A stretch of DNA of 49,716 nucleotides from Myxococcales bacterium UBA5297. Lineage in GTDB: Bacteria > Myxococcota > Myxococcia > Myxococcales > UBA5297. Made by a program: the position numbers and the translations under genes. The notes under the pieces were generated by a model. That model had not been told where the DNA came from. It worked only from the letters and a program-made list of their open reading frames with translations, and did no database searches. The stretch is taken from the NCBI GenBank assembly GCA_002408385.1, contig DHSB01000165.1:21753-71468 (forward strand), read 5' to 3'. This document shows positions 26,660-38,251 of the stretch, one piece after another. The number at the start of each line of letters is the position of its first letter. Within the stretch, counting starts at the first letter, position 1.

Positions 26660-27973
26660 ATGGCAGTGAGCCTCTCCCATACCTTCCGCTCACTGCGCCA
26701 CCGCAACTACCGCCTCTTCGCCGCCGGACAGCTCGTCTCGCTCATCGGCCTCTGGCTCCATTCGGTCGCGCAGTCCTGGCTCGTCTACCGGCTCACCGGC
26801 TCCTCGCTGCTGCTCGGGCTGGTCGGGTTCTGCCTCCAGATCCCGGTCTTGCTCCTCTCGCCGCTCGGCGGCACGCTCGCTGACCGCGCAGACCGCCGCA
26901 GGCTGTTGATGCTCACCCAGTCGCTCGCGGGGGCACTCGCCCTCATCCTCGGGACCCTCACGCTCACCGGGGCTGTCACCGTGCGGGCCATCTTCGTGCT
27001 CGCCGTGCTCTTGGGCACCGTCAACTCCTTCGACCAGCCGACCCGCCAGTCCTTCGTCGTCGAGCTGGTCGGCAAGCAGGATCTCCCCAACGCCATCGCC
27101 ATCAACTCCTCGCTCATCAACAGCGCCCGCGTGGTCGGACCGGCCGTCGCCGGCGTGATGATCGCCACGGTCGGCGAGGGTTGGGGCTTCCTGCTCAACG
27201 GCCTGAGCTACGGCGCGGTCGTCGCCGCGCTCGCCGCCATCCGGCTCGCCCCGAGGCCGCCTGCCCCCGCGCGCGGGAGCGCTCTCGCGGAGATCCGCGC
27301 CGGCTTCGAGTTCGTCGGCGGCCACGCTCCGATTCGCGCCCTGCTATTGCTCGTCGGCTTGGTGAGCCTGGTGGGCATGCCCTACGTCGTGCTGATGCCG
27401 ATCTTCGCCGACAAGATCCTCGGCGGCGGCCCCAAGGCGCTGGGCATCTTGATGGGCTCGACCGGCGTGGGCGCGCTGGCCGGGGCGTTGCTCCTCGCGG
27501 CGCGCAGCGACGCGCGCGGCCTGGGGCGCTGGGTCGGGCTCGCGGCCATCGGCTTCGGCACGGGGATAGCCCTCTTCTCGGCGTCGCGGGTCTTCGTGCT
27601 CTCCTGCGTCATCCTCGCGGGCGTCGGCTTCTGCATGGTCGTGCAGCTCGCCTCCTCGAACACGCTGCTGCAGACGCTCACCCCCGACCGGCTGCGCGGC
27701 CGGGTGATGGCGGTCTATTCGATGATGTTCGTCGGGATGGCGCCCTTCGGCTCGCTGCTCGCCGGCGCGTCGGCCGGGCGCATCGGCGCGCCGCTGACCG
27801 TGGCGATAGGCGGCGGGCTCTCGATGCTCGGGGGCATGGTCTTCCTCGCGCGGCTCCCGTCCCTGCGAGCCCGCGCGCGCCAGATCGGCGATTCCGAACA
27901 GGTGGGCGCCGAGGCGCCCCTCGTCCCGGTCAGCGCCAGGCCCCAGGAGCCGGCCCCTCAACGGACGCGTTGA
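26660..27973 (+). CDS. MFS exporter (EntS-like, MFS_3 family)
   Basis: A 437-residue protein with about twelve membrane segments. The N-terminus is family-typical (HTFRSLRHRNYRLFAAGQLVS), followed by LADRADRRRLL (the MFS loop 2-3 motif). FDQPTRQSFVVELVG and LPNAIAINSSLINSARVVGP are characteristic of enterobactin-exporter type members. GGAGG lies 12 bases before this ATG. The C-terminal 40 residues are Pro/Arg-rich and probably cytoplasmic. Such proteins export siderophores, drugs or metabolites, but no biosynthetic genes lie nearby, so the substrate stays open. A repeat-rich 326-base gap follows. Confidence 0.9.
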   Translation: MAVSLSHTFRSLRHRNYRLFAAGQLVSLIGLWLHSVAQSWLVYRLTGSSLLLGLVGFCLQIPVLLLSPLGGTLADRADRRRLLMLTQSLAGALALILGTLTLTGAVTVRAIFVLAVLLGTVNSFDQPTRQSFVVELVGKQDLPNAIAINSSLINSARVVGPAVAGVMIATVGEGWGFLLNGLSYGAVVAALAAIRLAPRPPAPARGSALAEIRAGFEFVGGHAPIRALLLLVGLVSLVGMPYVVLMPIFADKILGGGPKALGILMGSTGVGALAGALLLAARSDARGLGRWVGLAAIGFGTGIALFSASRVFVLSCVILAGVGFCMVVQLASSNTLLQTLTPDRLRGRVMAVYSMMFVGMAPFGSLLAGASAGRIGAPLTVAIGGGLSMLGGMVFLARLPSLRARARQIGDSEQVGAEAPLVPVSARPQEPAPQRTR

Positions 27974-28299
27974 GCCCGTGCGCCAAGAGGTGTCGGGAGC
28001 TCTCGTCGAGCTCGGCCCGGCCCCGGTCACCTCGGGCAGCAGTCGAAGAGGCCCGAGCGCAGGCCGAGCCTGCGAGGCGCGTTTGTCGAGGGGACCCTGC
28101 GGCTCGGCTCCCGGCGCTTTGCGCGTCGGAGCCAACGCTTAGGACCGAGTCGGAGAAGGGTCTCTCGACGGGTCCTTTTGGCCAGGGTTGAGGGGTGCCC
28201 GAGGCGCCATCGACGCGCTCGCTGACAGAGGGCAGGCGACCTGGCTCAGGCCGGAGAGGCTGTCCGAAACCCCACGTCGAGCCCGCGGCGCGAGGTAAG
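27974..28299. repeat. Intergenic gap with a diverged dispersed repeat at 28055-28094
   Basis: GAGCGCAGGCCGAGCCTGCG and the bases after it are a diverged third copy of a 40-base repeat found at 38936-38975 (inverted) and 45645-45684. CCCGGTCACC precedes this copy (near 28022) and also the 45645 copy. No gene seen; the stretch must hold the promoter of the MCE gene. Confidence 0.6.
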
Positions 28300-29319
28300 A
28301 TGCGCGCCCTCATGGAAGAGCGCCGCCTGGAGATCAAAGTCGGAGTGCTGCTCGTGACGGCCCTGCTCGGCTGCGTCGGGCTGCTCTTCCTGCTCGGCGA
28401 GCTGCACCTCGGCGGGTCGCGCGTGCTGCTCGACTTCGCCCACTCCGGCGGCGTTCCCGACGGCGCGCCGGTCAAGCTCGCCGGCGTGCGCGTCGGACGG
28501 GTGAGCGCGCTCGAGCTGCTGCCAGGCAGGCGCGACGAGCGCGGTGCTCCGCTCCCGGTCCGCCTGGAGGTCGAGATCGAGGACGCGATCTTCAAGGACC
28601 TGCGCGCCGACGCGCGCTTCGTCGTCGCGACGCAGGGGCCGCTGGGCGAGCCGTTCATCGAGATCGATCCCGGGCCCGGCGGCGCCGGGCCGCTTCAGGC
28701 CGGCGCGGTGGTCCGTGCGGTCGACCCGCCGCGCATGGACCTGCTCTCCTCCAAGCTCTTCGCCCTGCTCGACCTGGCGACCGAGGTGGTGGGCGACGGC
28801 CAGGAGGCCCGGTCGCTGTTTCGCAACGCGGCCGAGCTCGCCTCGACGGCCCGCGAGCTCGTCGATCAGAACGGCCCCGCGGTCGCCCAGGCGACGCAGG
28901 ACCTCGCCGAGGCGGCCGGGCAGCTCAAGGGCCTGGTCGCCACCGCCTCGCAGTCGCTCGCTCGCGACGGGGACGCGCGCCGGGTGCTCGACGACCTCGG
29001 CGCCCTCGCCGCGCAGATGCGCCGCGACCTGCCGGGCATCACCGAGAAGGCCCAGCGGGCGGTCGACACCGCGGCCACGGTCGCCTCTTCGTTCACCGAA
29101 GCCGACGTGGCGCGCCTGCGCGACGCGCTCGAACGCTACGAGAAGGCGGGCCAGTCGCTCTCAGCGCTCGCCGCGCGCGCCGACAGGCTCGTCGCCGAGG
29201 TCGAGGAGGGCAAGGGCACCTTGGGTGCGCTGGCCAAGGACCCGAAGCTCTACGAAGACCTCAAGGCCCTCGTCACCGATTTGAAGCGCCATCCCTGGAA
29301 GGTCTTCTGGAAGAACTGA
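28300..29319 (+). CDS. MCE/MlaD family lipid-transfer protein
   Basis: A 339-residue protein with a single N-terminal membrane helix (residues about 13-30) followed by one MCE domain (about 35-125, ending in [10 protein letters not shown]). A long helical, Ala/Gln/Asp-rich region extends to the end, likely coiled-coil, with [20 protein letters not shown] before the C-terminus, which is typical of MlaD/Ttg2C-like proteins. MCE proteins form hexameric rings that carry phospholipid between inner and outer membranes together with an ABC ATPase and permease. Those partners are not adjacent, so it is an orphan here. ATG 28300 has GAGGT at short spacing; ATG 28312 is an alternative. Confidence 0.88.
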   Translation: MRALMEERRLEIKVGVLLVTALLGCVGLLFLLGELHLGGSRVLLDFAHSGGVPDGAPVKLAGVRVGRVSALELLPGRRDERGAPLPVRLEVEIEDAIFKDLRADARFVVATQGPLGEPFIEIDPGPGGAGPLQAGAVVRAVDPPRMDLLSSKLFALLDLATEVVGDGQEARSLFRNAAELASTARELVDQNGPAVAQATQDLAEAAGQLKGLVATASQSLARDGDARRVLDDLGALAAQMRRDLPGITEKAQRAVDTAATVASSFTEADVARLRDALERYEKAGQSLSALAARADRLVAEVEEGKGTLGALAKDPKLYEDLKALVTDLKRHPWKVFWKN

Positions 29320-29631
29320 CGGGCTGATGAAGGGGTCGCCGCCCGCTCGTTGCTCGACACGGCGGAGCGGGAGCTCGGCCATCCATCCCCCTTCGCTTCG
29401 CCGTCCTGAGGTCCAACACCGAGCGCTGCGCCCGCCCGGTCGCCCGCCTCGTTCGAGCCTTCGCTGCGGACCTGCGGCAGACGGCCGAGCAGGCTCTCTG
29501 CCACTCGCTTCCCTTCGCGCCAGAGCGATTTCGGCGGCCACCTTCGTTGCCAAGCGAGCACGAACGGAATAGAAAGGCGCCCCTTTTTCCTTCTGTGTGA
29601 GGACCGCCGTAGTGGGGCGAAGCAAAACCGA
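29320..29631. other. Intergenic region upstream of typA
   Basis: No gene seen in 312 bases. Open frames are Arg/Ser/Pro-rich. The right part holds the candidate typA promoter and a weak AAAGG/CCTTT hairpin near 29573. Confidence 0.5.
29547..29575 (+). promoter_or_regulatory. Candidate promoter of typA
   Basis: TTGCCA (five of six) and TAGAAA (four of six) lie 17 bases apart, giving a leader of about 50 bases before the typA start. The region is AT-richer than its surroundings. Confidence 0.45.
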
Positions 29632-31473
<1,842 letters not shown>

Positions 31474-31508
31474 GCAGTTGGGAGTCGTGAGCTGACAGTC
31501 GGGAGTCG

Positions 31509-31528
31509 GGGCGCATGGCGTTGCGCCC
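31509..31528 (+). terminator. Hairpin after typA
   Basis: A perfect seven-base stem GGGCGCA/TGCGCCC with a six-base loop lies 35 bases past the typA stop. The stem is a relative of the GGGCGCAT/ATGCGCCC element hairpin. No U-tract, so termination is possible only. Confidence 0.4.
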
Positions 31529-31600
31529 GGCCCCTCAGGCCTCGGCATCCTGAACTACTACCAACCTCGAGATTCGCCGCGCGGCAGCACGATTCCAGAG

Positions 31601-31790
31601 TGCCTCTCGACTTCGCTCGAGGTGAGCGGAGCGGGTCGGCGGTCGGGAACGCCAGAACGAAGGCCGGCGCTCCGGGCTTCGCCGGGCGCATTGCTATGCG
31701 CCCCTACCGAGTTGCGACCGATCGCTTGGGTTCCGAGCGAATCCCGGGCTGTGCTTGGTCGAAGGCGCTCGGGCTGACCGGTTATCGATC
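31601..31790. repeat. Two intergenic elements, including hairpin copy C
   Basis: Bases 31604-31618 are CTCTCGACTTCGCTC, the inverted core of a GAGCGAAGTCGAGAG element also present at 45565 and 45758. Bases 31684-31703 form the perfect GGGCGCAT/ATGCGCCC hairpin. It is followed by the full right side of the element, through GACCGATCGCTTGGGTTCC and GGGCTGTGC to GGGCTGACCGGTT. Confidence 0.8.
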
Positions 31791-31811
31791 GAAGGATTCT
31801 TCGACACCTCT

Positions 31812-33404
31812 TTAGTGCGGCTCGGCCTCCTCGCCCTCTCCCTCACCCTCTTCCCACGCCGTCCTGGCCAACGTGCCCGGCGGGAAGACGATGAGGTGCC
31901 GCGCCGGCTCGCTGCCCATGCTCGATGCGTCGAGGTGGTAGCGCGAGACGAGTCGGTGCTGCAGCCGCCTCAGCCCCGGCGGGCGCGGCGAGAGGGGGAT
32001 AGCCACCCCTTCGCTTATCGCCCGCTGGATGGCGTGCTCGGCCTCGTGGACCGCCTCGCGCACTTGGTCCTCGTCTACGCCGTGCACGACGAAGAAGGCG
32101 TTGCGGACCGCCCGCCGAATCTCGGCGCTGCTGTTGCGCTTGAGCGCGTAGACGGTGGTCTCACTGCCCTCGACGACGCGGCGGATGCGCGGATCGTTGG
32201 TGCGCGCGCGCAGCGCGAGGATGAGGTCGGCGACCTCGGGCTTGTCCACGATGCGCGCGTCGACCTGCTGCTCGCGGACGACCCGCTCGAGCAGATCGCG
32301 GCTGATGGCGTGCGGGTAGATGCGCACCGGGCCCTGGCGTCTGCCGGGCTCGGGCGTCGGCGGTGGCAGCGGCGCGGGCTCGCGCACCTTCTCGGCGCGC
32401 ACCTCGACCTCGCCGTTGCGCACGGTGCGCCGCTCGCCCCCGACGTCCTTGCCGGAGAGCACCCGGTCGACCGCCTCGGCGGTGTTGCGGTGCACGAGCA
32501 CCTCGTCGCGATCGACCATCTCCACGACGATGTCGAAGGTCGGCGGCGCGCGCCGCTCGTTGACCGTCTTCTGGGTGCCGCGCCGGCGCGCCTCCTCGTC
32601 GCCCAGGGTGACGGTGTGGATGCCGCCGACCAGGTCCGAGAGCGTGGGGTTGAGGATGAGGTTCTCGAGCGTGTTGCCGTGGGCGGTGGCGACGAGCTGC
32701 ACGCCGCGCTCGGCGATGGTGCGCGCGGCCGCGGCCTCCTGCTCGGTGCCTATCTCGTCGATGATGATCACCTCGGGCATGTGGTTCTCGACCGCCTCGA
32801 TCATCACCGCGTGCTGGCGGTCGGGCCGCGAGACCTGCATCCGCCGCGAGCCGCCGATGCCGGGGTGCGGGATGTCGCCGTCGCCGCCGATCTCGTTGGA
32901 GGTGTCGACGACCATCACCCGCTTGCCGAAGTCGTCGGCGAGCACCCGCGCCACCTCGCGCAGCTTGGTCGTCTTGCCCACTCCGGGCCGGCCGAGGATG
33001 AGCAGGTTGAGGCCGGTGGGGATGAGGTCGCGCAGCGTCTCGATGGTCCCGGAGATCGCCCGGCCGACCCTCAAGGTGAGGCCCACTACCTGCCCGTGCC
33101 GGTTGCGGATGGCCGAGATGCGGTGCAGCGTCCGCTCGATGCCGGCGCGGTTGTCCTCGGTCGGCGGGCTCACTCTGGCCAGGATGTAGTCGATCTCGGC
33201 GCGGCCGATGGGCCTGTCGGAGAGGGTCACGACGCGCTCGGGCAGCCGCGCCTCCGGCAGCCGGCCAAGGTCGGTGACGATCTCGAGCAGCTCCTCGGTC
33301 GGCATCTTGCCGAGCGCCTCGCGCAGGGTCTCGGGGAGCGTCTCGATCAAGAGGCGCAGATCGTCGTTGGCTGCCGCGGCGCGGCTCGTCTTCTTGGTCG
33401 TCAT
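31812..33404 (-). CDS. AAA ATPase with R3H domain (SpoIIIAA/Ycf45-like)
   Basis: A 530-residue cytoplasmic protein. Residues about 60-310 are a RecA/AAA-type ATPase with Walker A GRPGVGKTT (near 138-146), VDTSNEIGGDGD, and a Walker B-like VIIIDEIGTEQEA. The fold resembles the sporulation ATPase SpoIIIAA and the plastid/cyanobacterial Ycf45 family. A Pro/Glu/Arg-rich linker follows. The C-terminal region (about 400-510) ends with an R3H single-strand nucleic-acid motif (RRLQH). R3H plus this ATPase is a known but poorly understood combination, so an RNA or DNA role is inference. The start lacks a strong ribosome site; an in-frame GTG 14 codons earlier is possible. It lies downstream of the MBOAT gene on the same strand. 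Confidence 0.88.
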   Translation of the reverse strand: MTTKKTSRAAAANDDLRLLIETLPETLREALGKMPTEELLEIVTDLGRLPEARLPERVVTLSDRPIGRAEIDYILARVSPPTEDNRAGIERTLHRISAIRNRHGQVVGLTLRVGRAISGTIETLRDLIPTGLNLLILGRPGVGKTTKLREVARVLADDFGKRVMVVDTSNEIGGDGDIPHPGIGGSRRMQVSRPDRQHAVMIEAVENHMPEVIIIDEIGTEQEAAAARTIAERGVQLVATAHGNTLENLILNPTLSDLVGGIHTVTLGDEEARRRGTQKTVNERRAPPTFDIVVEMVDRDEVLVHRNTAEAVDRVLSGKDVGGERRTVRNGEVEVRAEKVREPAPLPPPTPEPGRRQGPVRIYPHAISRDLLERVVREQQVDARIVDKPEVADLILALRARTNDPRIRRVVEGSETTVYALKRNSSAEIRRAVRNAFFVVHGVDEDQVREAVHEAEHAIQRAISEGVAIPLSPRPPGLRRLQHRLVSRYHLDASSMGSEPARHLIVFPPGTLARTAWEEGEGEGEEAEPH

Positions 33405-33656
33405 CGCTGGGTTCTCGGTCGGGTTTCCTTTGCCGCAGGCGCGCACGGCCTGCTCGTCATCGCGCCCTCTGAGTCGACGCGGCTGGCGGGCTCGCCGCGC
33501 TGCCGCGAGACCGGCTGCGGCAGCCGCCGGCCCGAAGCGCTCCGCTCCTCCCGCTCAAAGGTCCTTCGCGCCGCGTCAGGCGGCACGCAGCGCCGCTTCG
33601 TCTGGGTGTCATGAGGCTGGGGCGGCAGGAGCGCGCTCGCCGACTGCCGGTCGGCA

Positions 33657-35075
33657 TCAGAATTGGAAGTAGATGTAAGGGCGCACCTCGACCATGCCGA
33701 CCTTGCGGATGGCCAGGCCGAGCGCGACGAGCGCGGTCGCCCGCACCGGGACCGGCAGGCGCGCGAAGAGGTCGGCCGAGAGGCTGTAGGCCCGGTGCGG
33801 CAGGTAGTGGCAGACGAACGCGACGCCCATGGCTATCCACACCGGCACGCTCACGTTCGCCAGGCCGGGGCTGAAATCGAGCAGCCGCTCGACCATCACC
33901 CGCGCCATCGTCAGGTCGCTCGCGCGGAACACGATGCGGGTGAAGACGACGATGGCGAAGGTGGAGACGATGCCGACCGCGCTCCCCAGGAGCGTGTGCT
34001 GCTTGGGCCGGCCGCCGATGAGCCACCAGTAGCTGCGGATGACCACCAAGCCCACGCCGTGGATCGCGCCCCAGAGCGCAAAGCGCCAGTCGGCCCCGTG
34101 CCACAGGCCGCCCACCGTCATCACGATCATCAGGTTGAGCAGCACCCGGGGCCGCGAGCGGCGGTTGCCGCCGAGGGGGATGTAGACGTAGTCGCGCAGC
34201 CAGCTCGACAGGCTGATGTGCCAGCGGTTCCAGAACTCGAACAGGTTTCGCGCGAGGTAGGGCTTGTTGAAGTTCTCGGGAAGCGGGAACCCGAAGAGCG
34301 CCGCCGAGCCGATGGCGATGTCCGAGTAGGCGGAGAAGTCGAAGTAGAGCTGGAGCGTGTAGCCGAGCGTGGCCATCAGGCACTCGGCCGACGAGTAGAG
34401 GGTCGGGTCGGCGAAGACGCGATCGACCAGGCCGGCGGCGATGAGGTCGGCTATCAGCAGCTTCTTCGCGATGCCGGTGGCGATGCGATACAGGGCCCGG
34501 GCGCCGGTGTCCGCATCGAGCACGGGCTTGTCGCCGAAGCGGGAGAGCAGATCCTTGGCGCGCACGATGGGCCCGGCGACCACCTGCGGGAAGAAGAGCA
34601 GGAAGAGCAGGTGCTCCCAGAAGTTGTGCGTGGGCTCGAGCTGCCCGCGGTAGACGTCGACCACCAGGCTGACGGCCTGGAAAGTGACGAAGGAGAGCCC
34701 GATGGGCAGCAGCAGCCCGAGCGGCTCGTAGCGCACCTCGACGCCGAGGTGACCGAGGAGCCAGGCGGCCGACGAGTAGAACAGGTCGGCGTACTTGAAG
34801 GTGCAGAGCACCCCGATGTCCGAGACCACCGAGACCGCGAGCAGCAGCTTGCGCACCCCGGGTCGGCGCCAGCGGGCCATCCCCTTGACCGCGAGGAAGT
34901 CGACGACCGCGCACCAGACGAAGATGAGGATCGGGAAGGGGCTCCACGCCGCGTAGAACGCGAGGCTCGCGAGCAGCAGCACGCCGAGCCGCGCAGCCTT
35001 GCTGCGGTGCACCGCCCAGTACAGCGCGAACGAGACCACCAGGAAGGCGAGGAACTGGAGGCTGTGGAAGTACAC
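33657..35075 (-). CDS. MBOAT family O-acyltransferase (AlgI/DltB-like)
   Basis: A 472-residue integral membrane protein with about eleven membrane segments. Family motifs include FFPQVVAGPIVRAKDLLSRF, the amphipathic stretch LQLYFDFSAYSDIAIGSAAL, and LFEFWNRWHISLSSWLRDYV. The catalytic His lies in GGLWHGADWRFALWGAIHG. The protein should pass acyl groups from the cytoplasm across the inner membrane for transfer to an exopolysaccharide or wall polymer, as AlgI does for alginate. Its GTG start directly follows the stop codon of the tandem SGNH gene without a spacer, so the two are translationally coupled and almost certainly act together. The acceptor polymer is unknown. Confidence 0.93.
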   Translation of the reverse strand: MYFHSLQFLAFLVVSFALYWAVHRSKAARLGVLLLASLAFYAAWSPFPILIFVWCAVVDFLAVKGMARWRRPGVRKLLLAVSVVSDIGVLCTFKYADLFYSSAAWLLGHLGVEVRYEPLGLLLPIGLSFVTFQAVSLVVDVYRGQLEPTHNFWEHLLFLLFFPQVVAGPIVRAKDLLSRFGDKPVLDADTGARALYRIATGIAKKLLIADLIAAGLVDRVFADPTLYSSAECLMATLGYTLQLYFDFSAYSDIAIGSAALFGFPLPENFNKPYLARNLFEFWNRWHISLSSWLRDYVYIPLGGNRRSRPRVLLNLMIVMTVGGLWHGADWRFALWGAIHGVGLVVIRSYWWLIGGRPKQHTLLGSAVGIVSTFAIVVFTRIVFRASDLTMARVMVERLLDFSPGLANVSVPVWIAMGVAFVCHYLPHRAYSLSADLFARLPVPVRATALVALGLAIRKVGMVEVRPYIYFQF

Positions 35076-37979
35076 CTACTCGCCCCCTTCCCCGCCGGCC
35101 CGCAGACCGAGCTGCGTCTCGACCGGATCCCGGGCGTCGGCCTCGCCTCCGGCGTCCTCCTCCTGCCGGCCTGCGTCCGGCGCGCCCGTCGCGTCGGCGA
35201 CGGGCCGCTCGCGCATTTGCGACTCGGCAACGGCCTTCTTCGCCTCCTCGCCCGCGGCGCCCTCCTCCCCGTGCGCGCCGTCCCCGTCGGTGTCCTCCTC
35301 GACGGCTCGGTCCGCAGCGCGCGTGTCGGCCGCCGGTCTCCTCTCCTCTCCGGTCCAGCGCGCATAGGCGCCGAGCAGATCGTCGGTGAAGGAGTGCGCC
35401 AGCGTCTCGTAACCACGTCGAGTCAGGTGGACGCCGTCCGGGTGCCCGAGCGGTGGCTCGAGCTGCTGCCAGCGAGCGATCGACCGGGGCCCGCCCATCG
35501 CCGCGCGGGCCGACCAGAAGGCGCAGCCCTCCTCGCGCGCGAGCTCGCGGAGGACCCGGATCACCGTGTTGATCGACGGCGCCTCGACCCAGCGCGCGTT
35601 CTGCTTCTTCAGGCGGTCGGTCGGTCCAATCAGGAGGCAGTCGGACTCCGGCGACGCGCGGCGCAGGGTCGCCAGCAGCGAGCGGTAGTGGCGCCGCAGG
35701 CGCTCGGGGTCCAGCTTGGCTATCGCGCTCTCGTTGGTGCCGTAGAAGAGGACGTAGAGGTCGGCCTCGCGCGCCTCGAGTTGGCGGGCGAGGACGTCCT
35801 TGTCGAACCCGTCGGCGAGCATCGAGGTCGAGCCGGGCAAGCCGAGCGCGTCGTAGCGGATGCCGGGCTGGTCGAGGTCGAGCGCCGCGCCGAAGAGCGT
35901 GACCGGCGCGGTTCCGACGTTGAGGACCTCGAGCGTGTGCCCGCGCCCTCGTACCGGCCAGACGGCGACGCGCGCGCCGGCCTTCTCGGGAGCGACCTCG
36001 GGCAGGCGCCCGACGAGCTCGCCGTCGATGCGCACCTCGAGCGTGCCCATCTCGGGGCGCTCCAGGTAGTACAGCCCGAGCCTGCCCGAGGCGTCCCCCG
36101 CCTCTTCCCCGACCCCGAAGCTCATCGAGAGCCGCGCGCCCGGGAGCCCCTTGGCCCGCACCCCCGTGAGCCCCCAGGGCTCGCCGGCGGGCCGTTCGCG
36201 CGCGTCGGCCACGGTCCAGAACCCGTGGAGCTCGCGGCGCACCCCGGCGCGCTTGAGCCGCTTCGAGGCCTTGCCCGCGGCGACAAAGCCCCGGCCCGCC
36301 TCGCCGAAGACGCCGGCGAGCTGCGCGCGCGCCTCGTCGGTGAACATGTGCGAGGCGGTGTGCGAGGCGCCCATCTGCACGATGGAGACGGGCTCGGAGC
36401 CGCCCCTCTCCAGCGAGCGCAGGCGAGCAAAGATACGGTCGAGCGCGCCCTGCGAGAGCGCGAGCCCGGGCGGATCGCCTGCCGGGAGCACCGAGGCGCT
36501 CGGCCGCGCCAGTCTGGCCCGCTCGAGCGCGAAGTCGAAGAGGTGCCCGATGACGTCCGAGCCGAGCGCGCGCGGGTGGGCGAGATCGGCGTGGAGCAGG
36601 CCGCGTTCGAGCCAGCGCGGCGCCGACCCGACCCCGCCCATCGCGCTGAGCATGTCCCAGTAGGCGCAGCCCCGCGCCATCGCCACCTCGCGCACCACGG
36701 CGGCGACCTCGGCGGTGTACTTGCGCGGCACGATGCTCCCGTCGACGGTGCGCACGCCCGCATCGAGCGGCGCGGTGAGCAGGCAGGAGGCCTCGGGCAC
36801 CGAGGCGCGCACCCGCTCGACCAGCCCGTCGAGCGAGGAGCGCGCCCCCTCGAGCGTCATCCAGCCGCGGCCCATCTCGTAGGCCTCGTTGCCCCCGAGC
36901 ATCACCACGACCAGCGAAGGGGCGCGGTGCGAGAGCTGGGAGGCGAAGGGCCTGTCGTCGGCGCGCAGGAAGACCTCCGCGCTGCCGCCGGGGATGCCGA
37001 CCGAGTCGTAGATCACCCCGGGCAGCCCGTTCTCGAGCGCCGCGCCGAAGAGCGCGACCGGTCCCTGGCCGGTGCTCAGCGTGATCTGCTGCGCGCCCGC
37101 GGGGATCTTCACCTTGGCGAAGGCGACCTCCGGGCGGTTGAACCGGGTGAGGATGCGGGTGACCTGCTTGCTGTCGGCCTGCACCTCGAGCATCCCGCCG
37201 GCGGGTTGGGTGAGGAAGAACAGGTCGGCAGAGCGCGTCCCGGGTACCTCGAAGCGGGTCGTCTCGCTCGCGCCGGCCGACGCGAAGCGCACGCCCGAGA
37301 AGCCGAGCACGCCCCTGTCCTTCTTGTCGGTCAGCTTGACGATCTCCCAACCCGCGGAGGCCTCCCCGGTGCGCACCTTGCGGCCCGAGTCGCGGGTCGG
37401 CCGGTCGACGAACAGAAAGCCGCGGCCGCCCGAGCCGTGCCGCACCTCCAGGCGCCGGCGGATCACGTCGGTGATGTGGTCCGAGGCGATGAGCGAGTCG
37501 CCGAGGTGGACCACCCGCACCGGCTGGCGGCGCGCGCCCCGGTGCAGCCTCTCGAGGTCGTCGAAGAAGCGATCGAGAGCCTGGCGGGCGCAGCCCTCTT
37601 CGGCCGTCTGGAGGCACGCCTGCTCGATATCCACGTGCTCGGCGCCCACGTCGGTTACCAGCCTCTCGAGCGTGCGGACCGAGCGCGCCTCGGCGGCCCC
37701 GAGCCCCGCGGCGAGCGACAGAGGCGCCCCGGAGGCGGGCGGCGCCTCGAGCGGCGCCGCGGCTTCGAGCTCGCGCGGAGCGCTCTTCGGCTCGTCGGCG
37801 GCGAGCGCCGGGGCTCCGGTGATCGCGTCGGTGGCGCGCGTGGCCTCGGCCTTGGGAAACACGATTCCCGCGAGCGCCGGCAGCGGGTTTGCGCGCAGCT
37901 CGGGCAGCGGCCGCCACTCGTCGGGCAGCGGCGCGAACGAGAGCCCGGCGGCCAACGCGACCGTCAGGGCGATCGTCAT
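35076..37979 (-). CDS. Secreted tandem SGNH/GDSL hydrolase-type protein (predicted O-acetyltransferase partner)
   Basis: A 967-residue protein with a short N-terminal hydrophobic signal. Two SGNH-fold modules follow. Module 1 has block I HLGDSLIASDHI (Ser near 162), block III MLGGNEAYEMG and block V DLAHPRALGSD. Module 2 has block I QMGASHTASHM (near 538), block III FYGTNESAI and block V HPDGVHLTRRGYE. Module 2 thus has Ala where Asp usually precedes the Ser. The last 80 residues are Glu/Asp/Ala-rich and disordered. Paired with the MBOAT gene, it likely transfers or removes O-acetyl groups in the periplasm, like AlgJ/AlgX or PatB. A TTG at 38006 with AAGAGGT upstream is an alternative start. 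Confidence 0.85.
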   Translation of the reverse strand: MTIALTVALAAGLSFAPLPDEWRPLPELRANPLPALAGIVFPKAEATRATDAITGAPALAADEPKSAPRELEAAAPLEAPPASGAPLSLAAGLGAAEARSVRTLERLVTDVGAEHVDIEQACLQTAEEGCARQALDRFFDDLERLHRGARRQPVRVVHLGDSLIASDHITDVIRRRLEVRHGSGGRGFLFVDRPTRDSGRKVRTGEASAGWEIVKLTDKKDRGVLGFSGVRFASAGASETTRFEVPGTRSADLFFLTQPAGGMLEVQADSKQVTRILTRFNRPEVAFAKVKIPAGAQQITLSTGQGPVALFGAALENGLPGVIYDSVGIPGGSAEVFLRADDRPFASQLSHRAPSLVVVMLGGNEAYEMGRGWMTLEGARSSLDGLVERVRASVPEASCLLTAPLDAGVRTVDGSIVPRKYTAEVAAVVREVAMARGCAYWDMLSAMGGVGSAPRWLERGLLHADLAHPRALGSDVIGHLFDFALERARLARPSASVLPAGDPPGLALSQGALDRIFARLRSLERGGSEPVSIVQMGASHTASHMFTDEARAQLAGVFGEAGRGFVAAGKASKRLKRAGVRRELHGFWTVADARERPAGEPWGLTGVRAKGLPGARLSMSFGVGEEAGDASGRLGLYYLERPEMGTLEVRIDGELVGRLPEVAPEKAGARVAVWPVRGRGHTLEVLNVGTAPVTLFGAALDLDQPGIRYDALGLPGSTSMLADGFDKDVLARQLEAREADLYVLFYGTNESAIAKLDPERLRRHYRSLLATLRRASPESDCLLIGPTDRLKKQNARWVEAPSINTVIRVLRELAREEGCAFWSARAAMGGPRSIARWQQLEPPLGHPDGVHLTRRGYETLAHSFTDDLLGAYARWTGEERRPAADTRAADRAVEEDTDGDGAHGEEGAAGEEAKKAVAESQMRERPVADATGAPDAGRQEEDAGGEADARDPVETQLGLRAGGEGGE

Positions 37980-38251
37980 CCCAGTGTCGTGTCGACTGGC
38001 TTCCAAGCGACCTCTTGAGTACCCCTGCCCCCGGCGCGGGTCAAAGTTGTGACCGGCACTTTCCGAGACCTCTCGCGCGGTCTGCCGGCCGGCACCGCGG
38101 GGGCCGGCTCGCGGGTCGGGCACGCGGTCGCTTCGCGGGCCAGGGCCTATCTTCAAGGGCAAGAAGAGAGGCGGCGGTGGCCAGCGCCCGGCATCCTCCT
38201 CAACCAGTTCGAGGAGGGAGCGCGCCGGCGCGGGGCCGCCCGGGAGGCTCC

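Noticed and set aside
33457..38018. Very long frames of 1486 (minus) and 1451 (plus) residues
   Set aside because: Both lie over the SGNH and MBOAT genes in other frames and have shadow-like composition.
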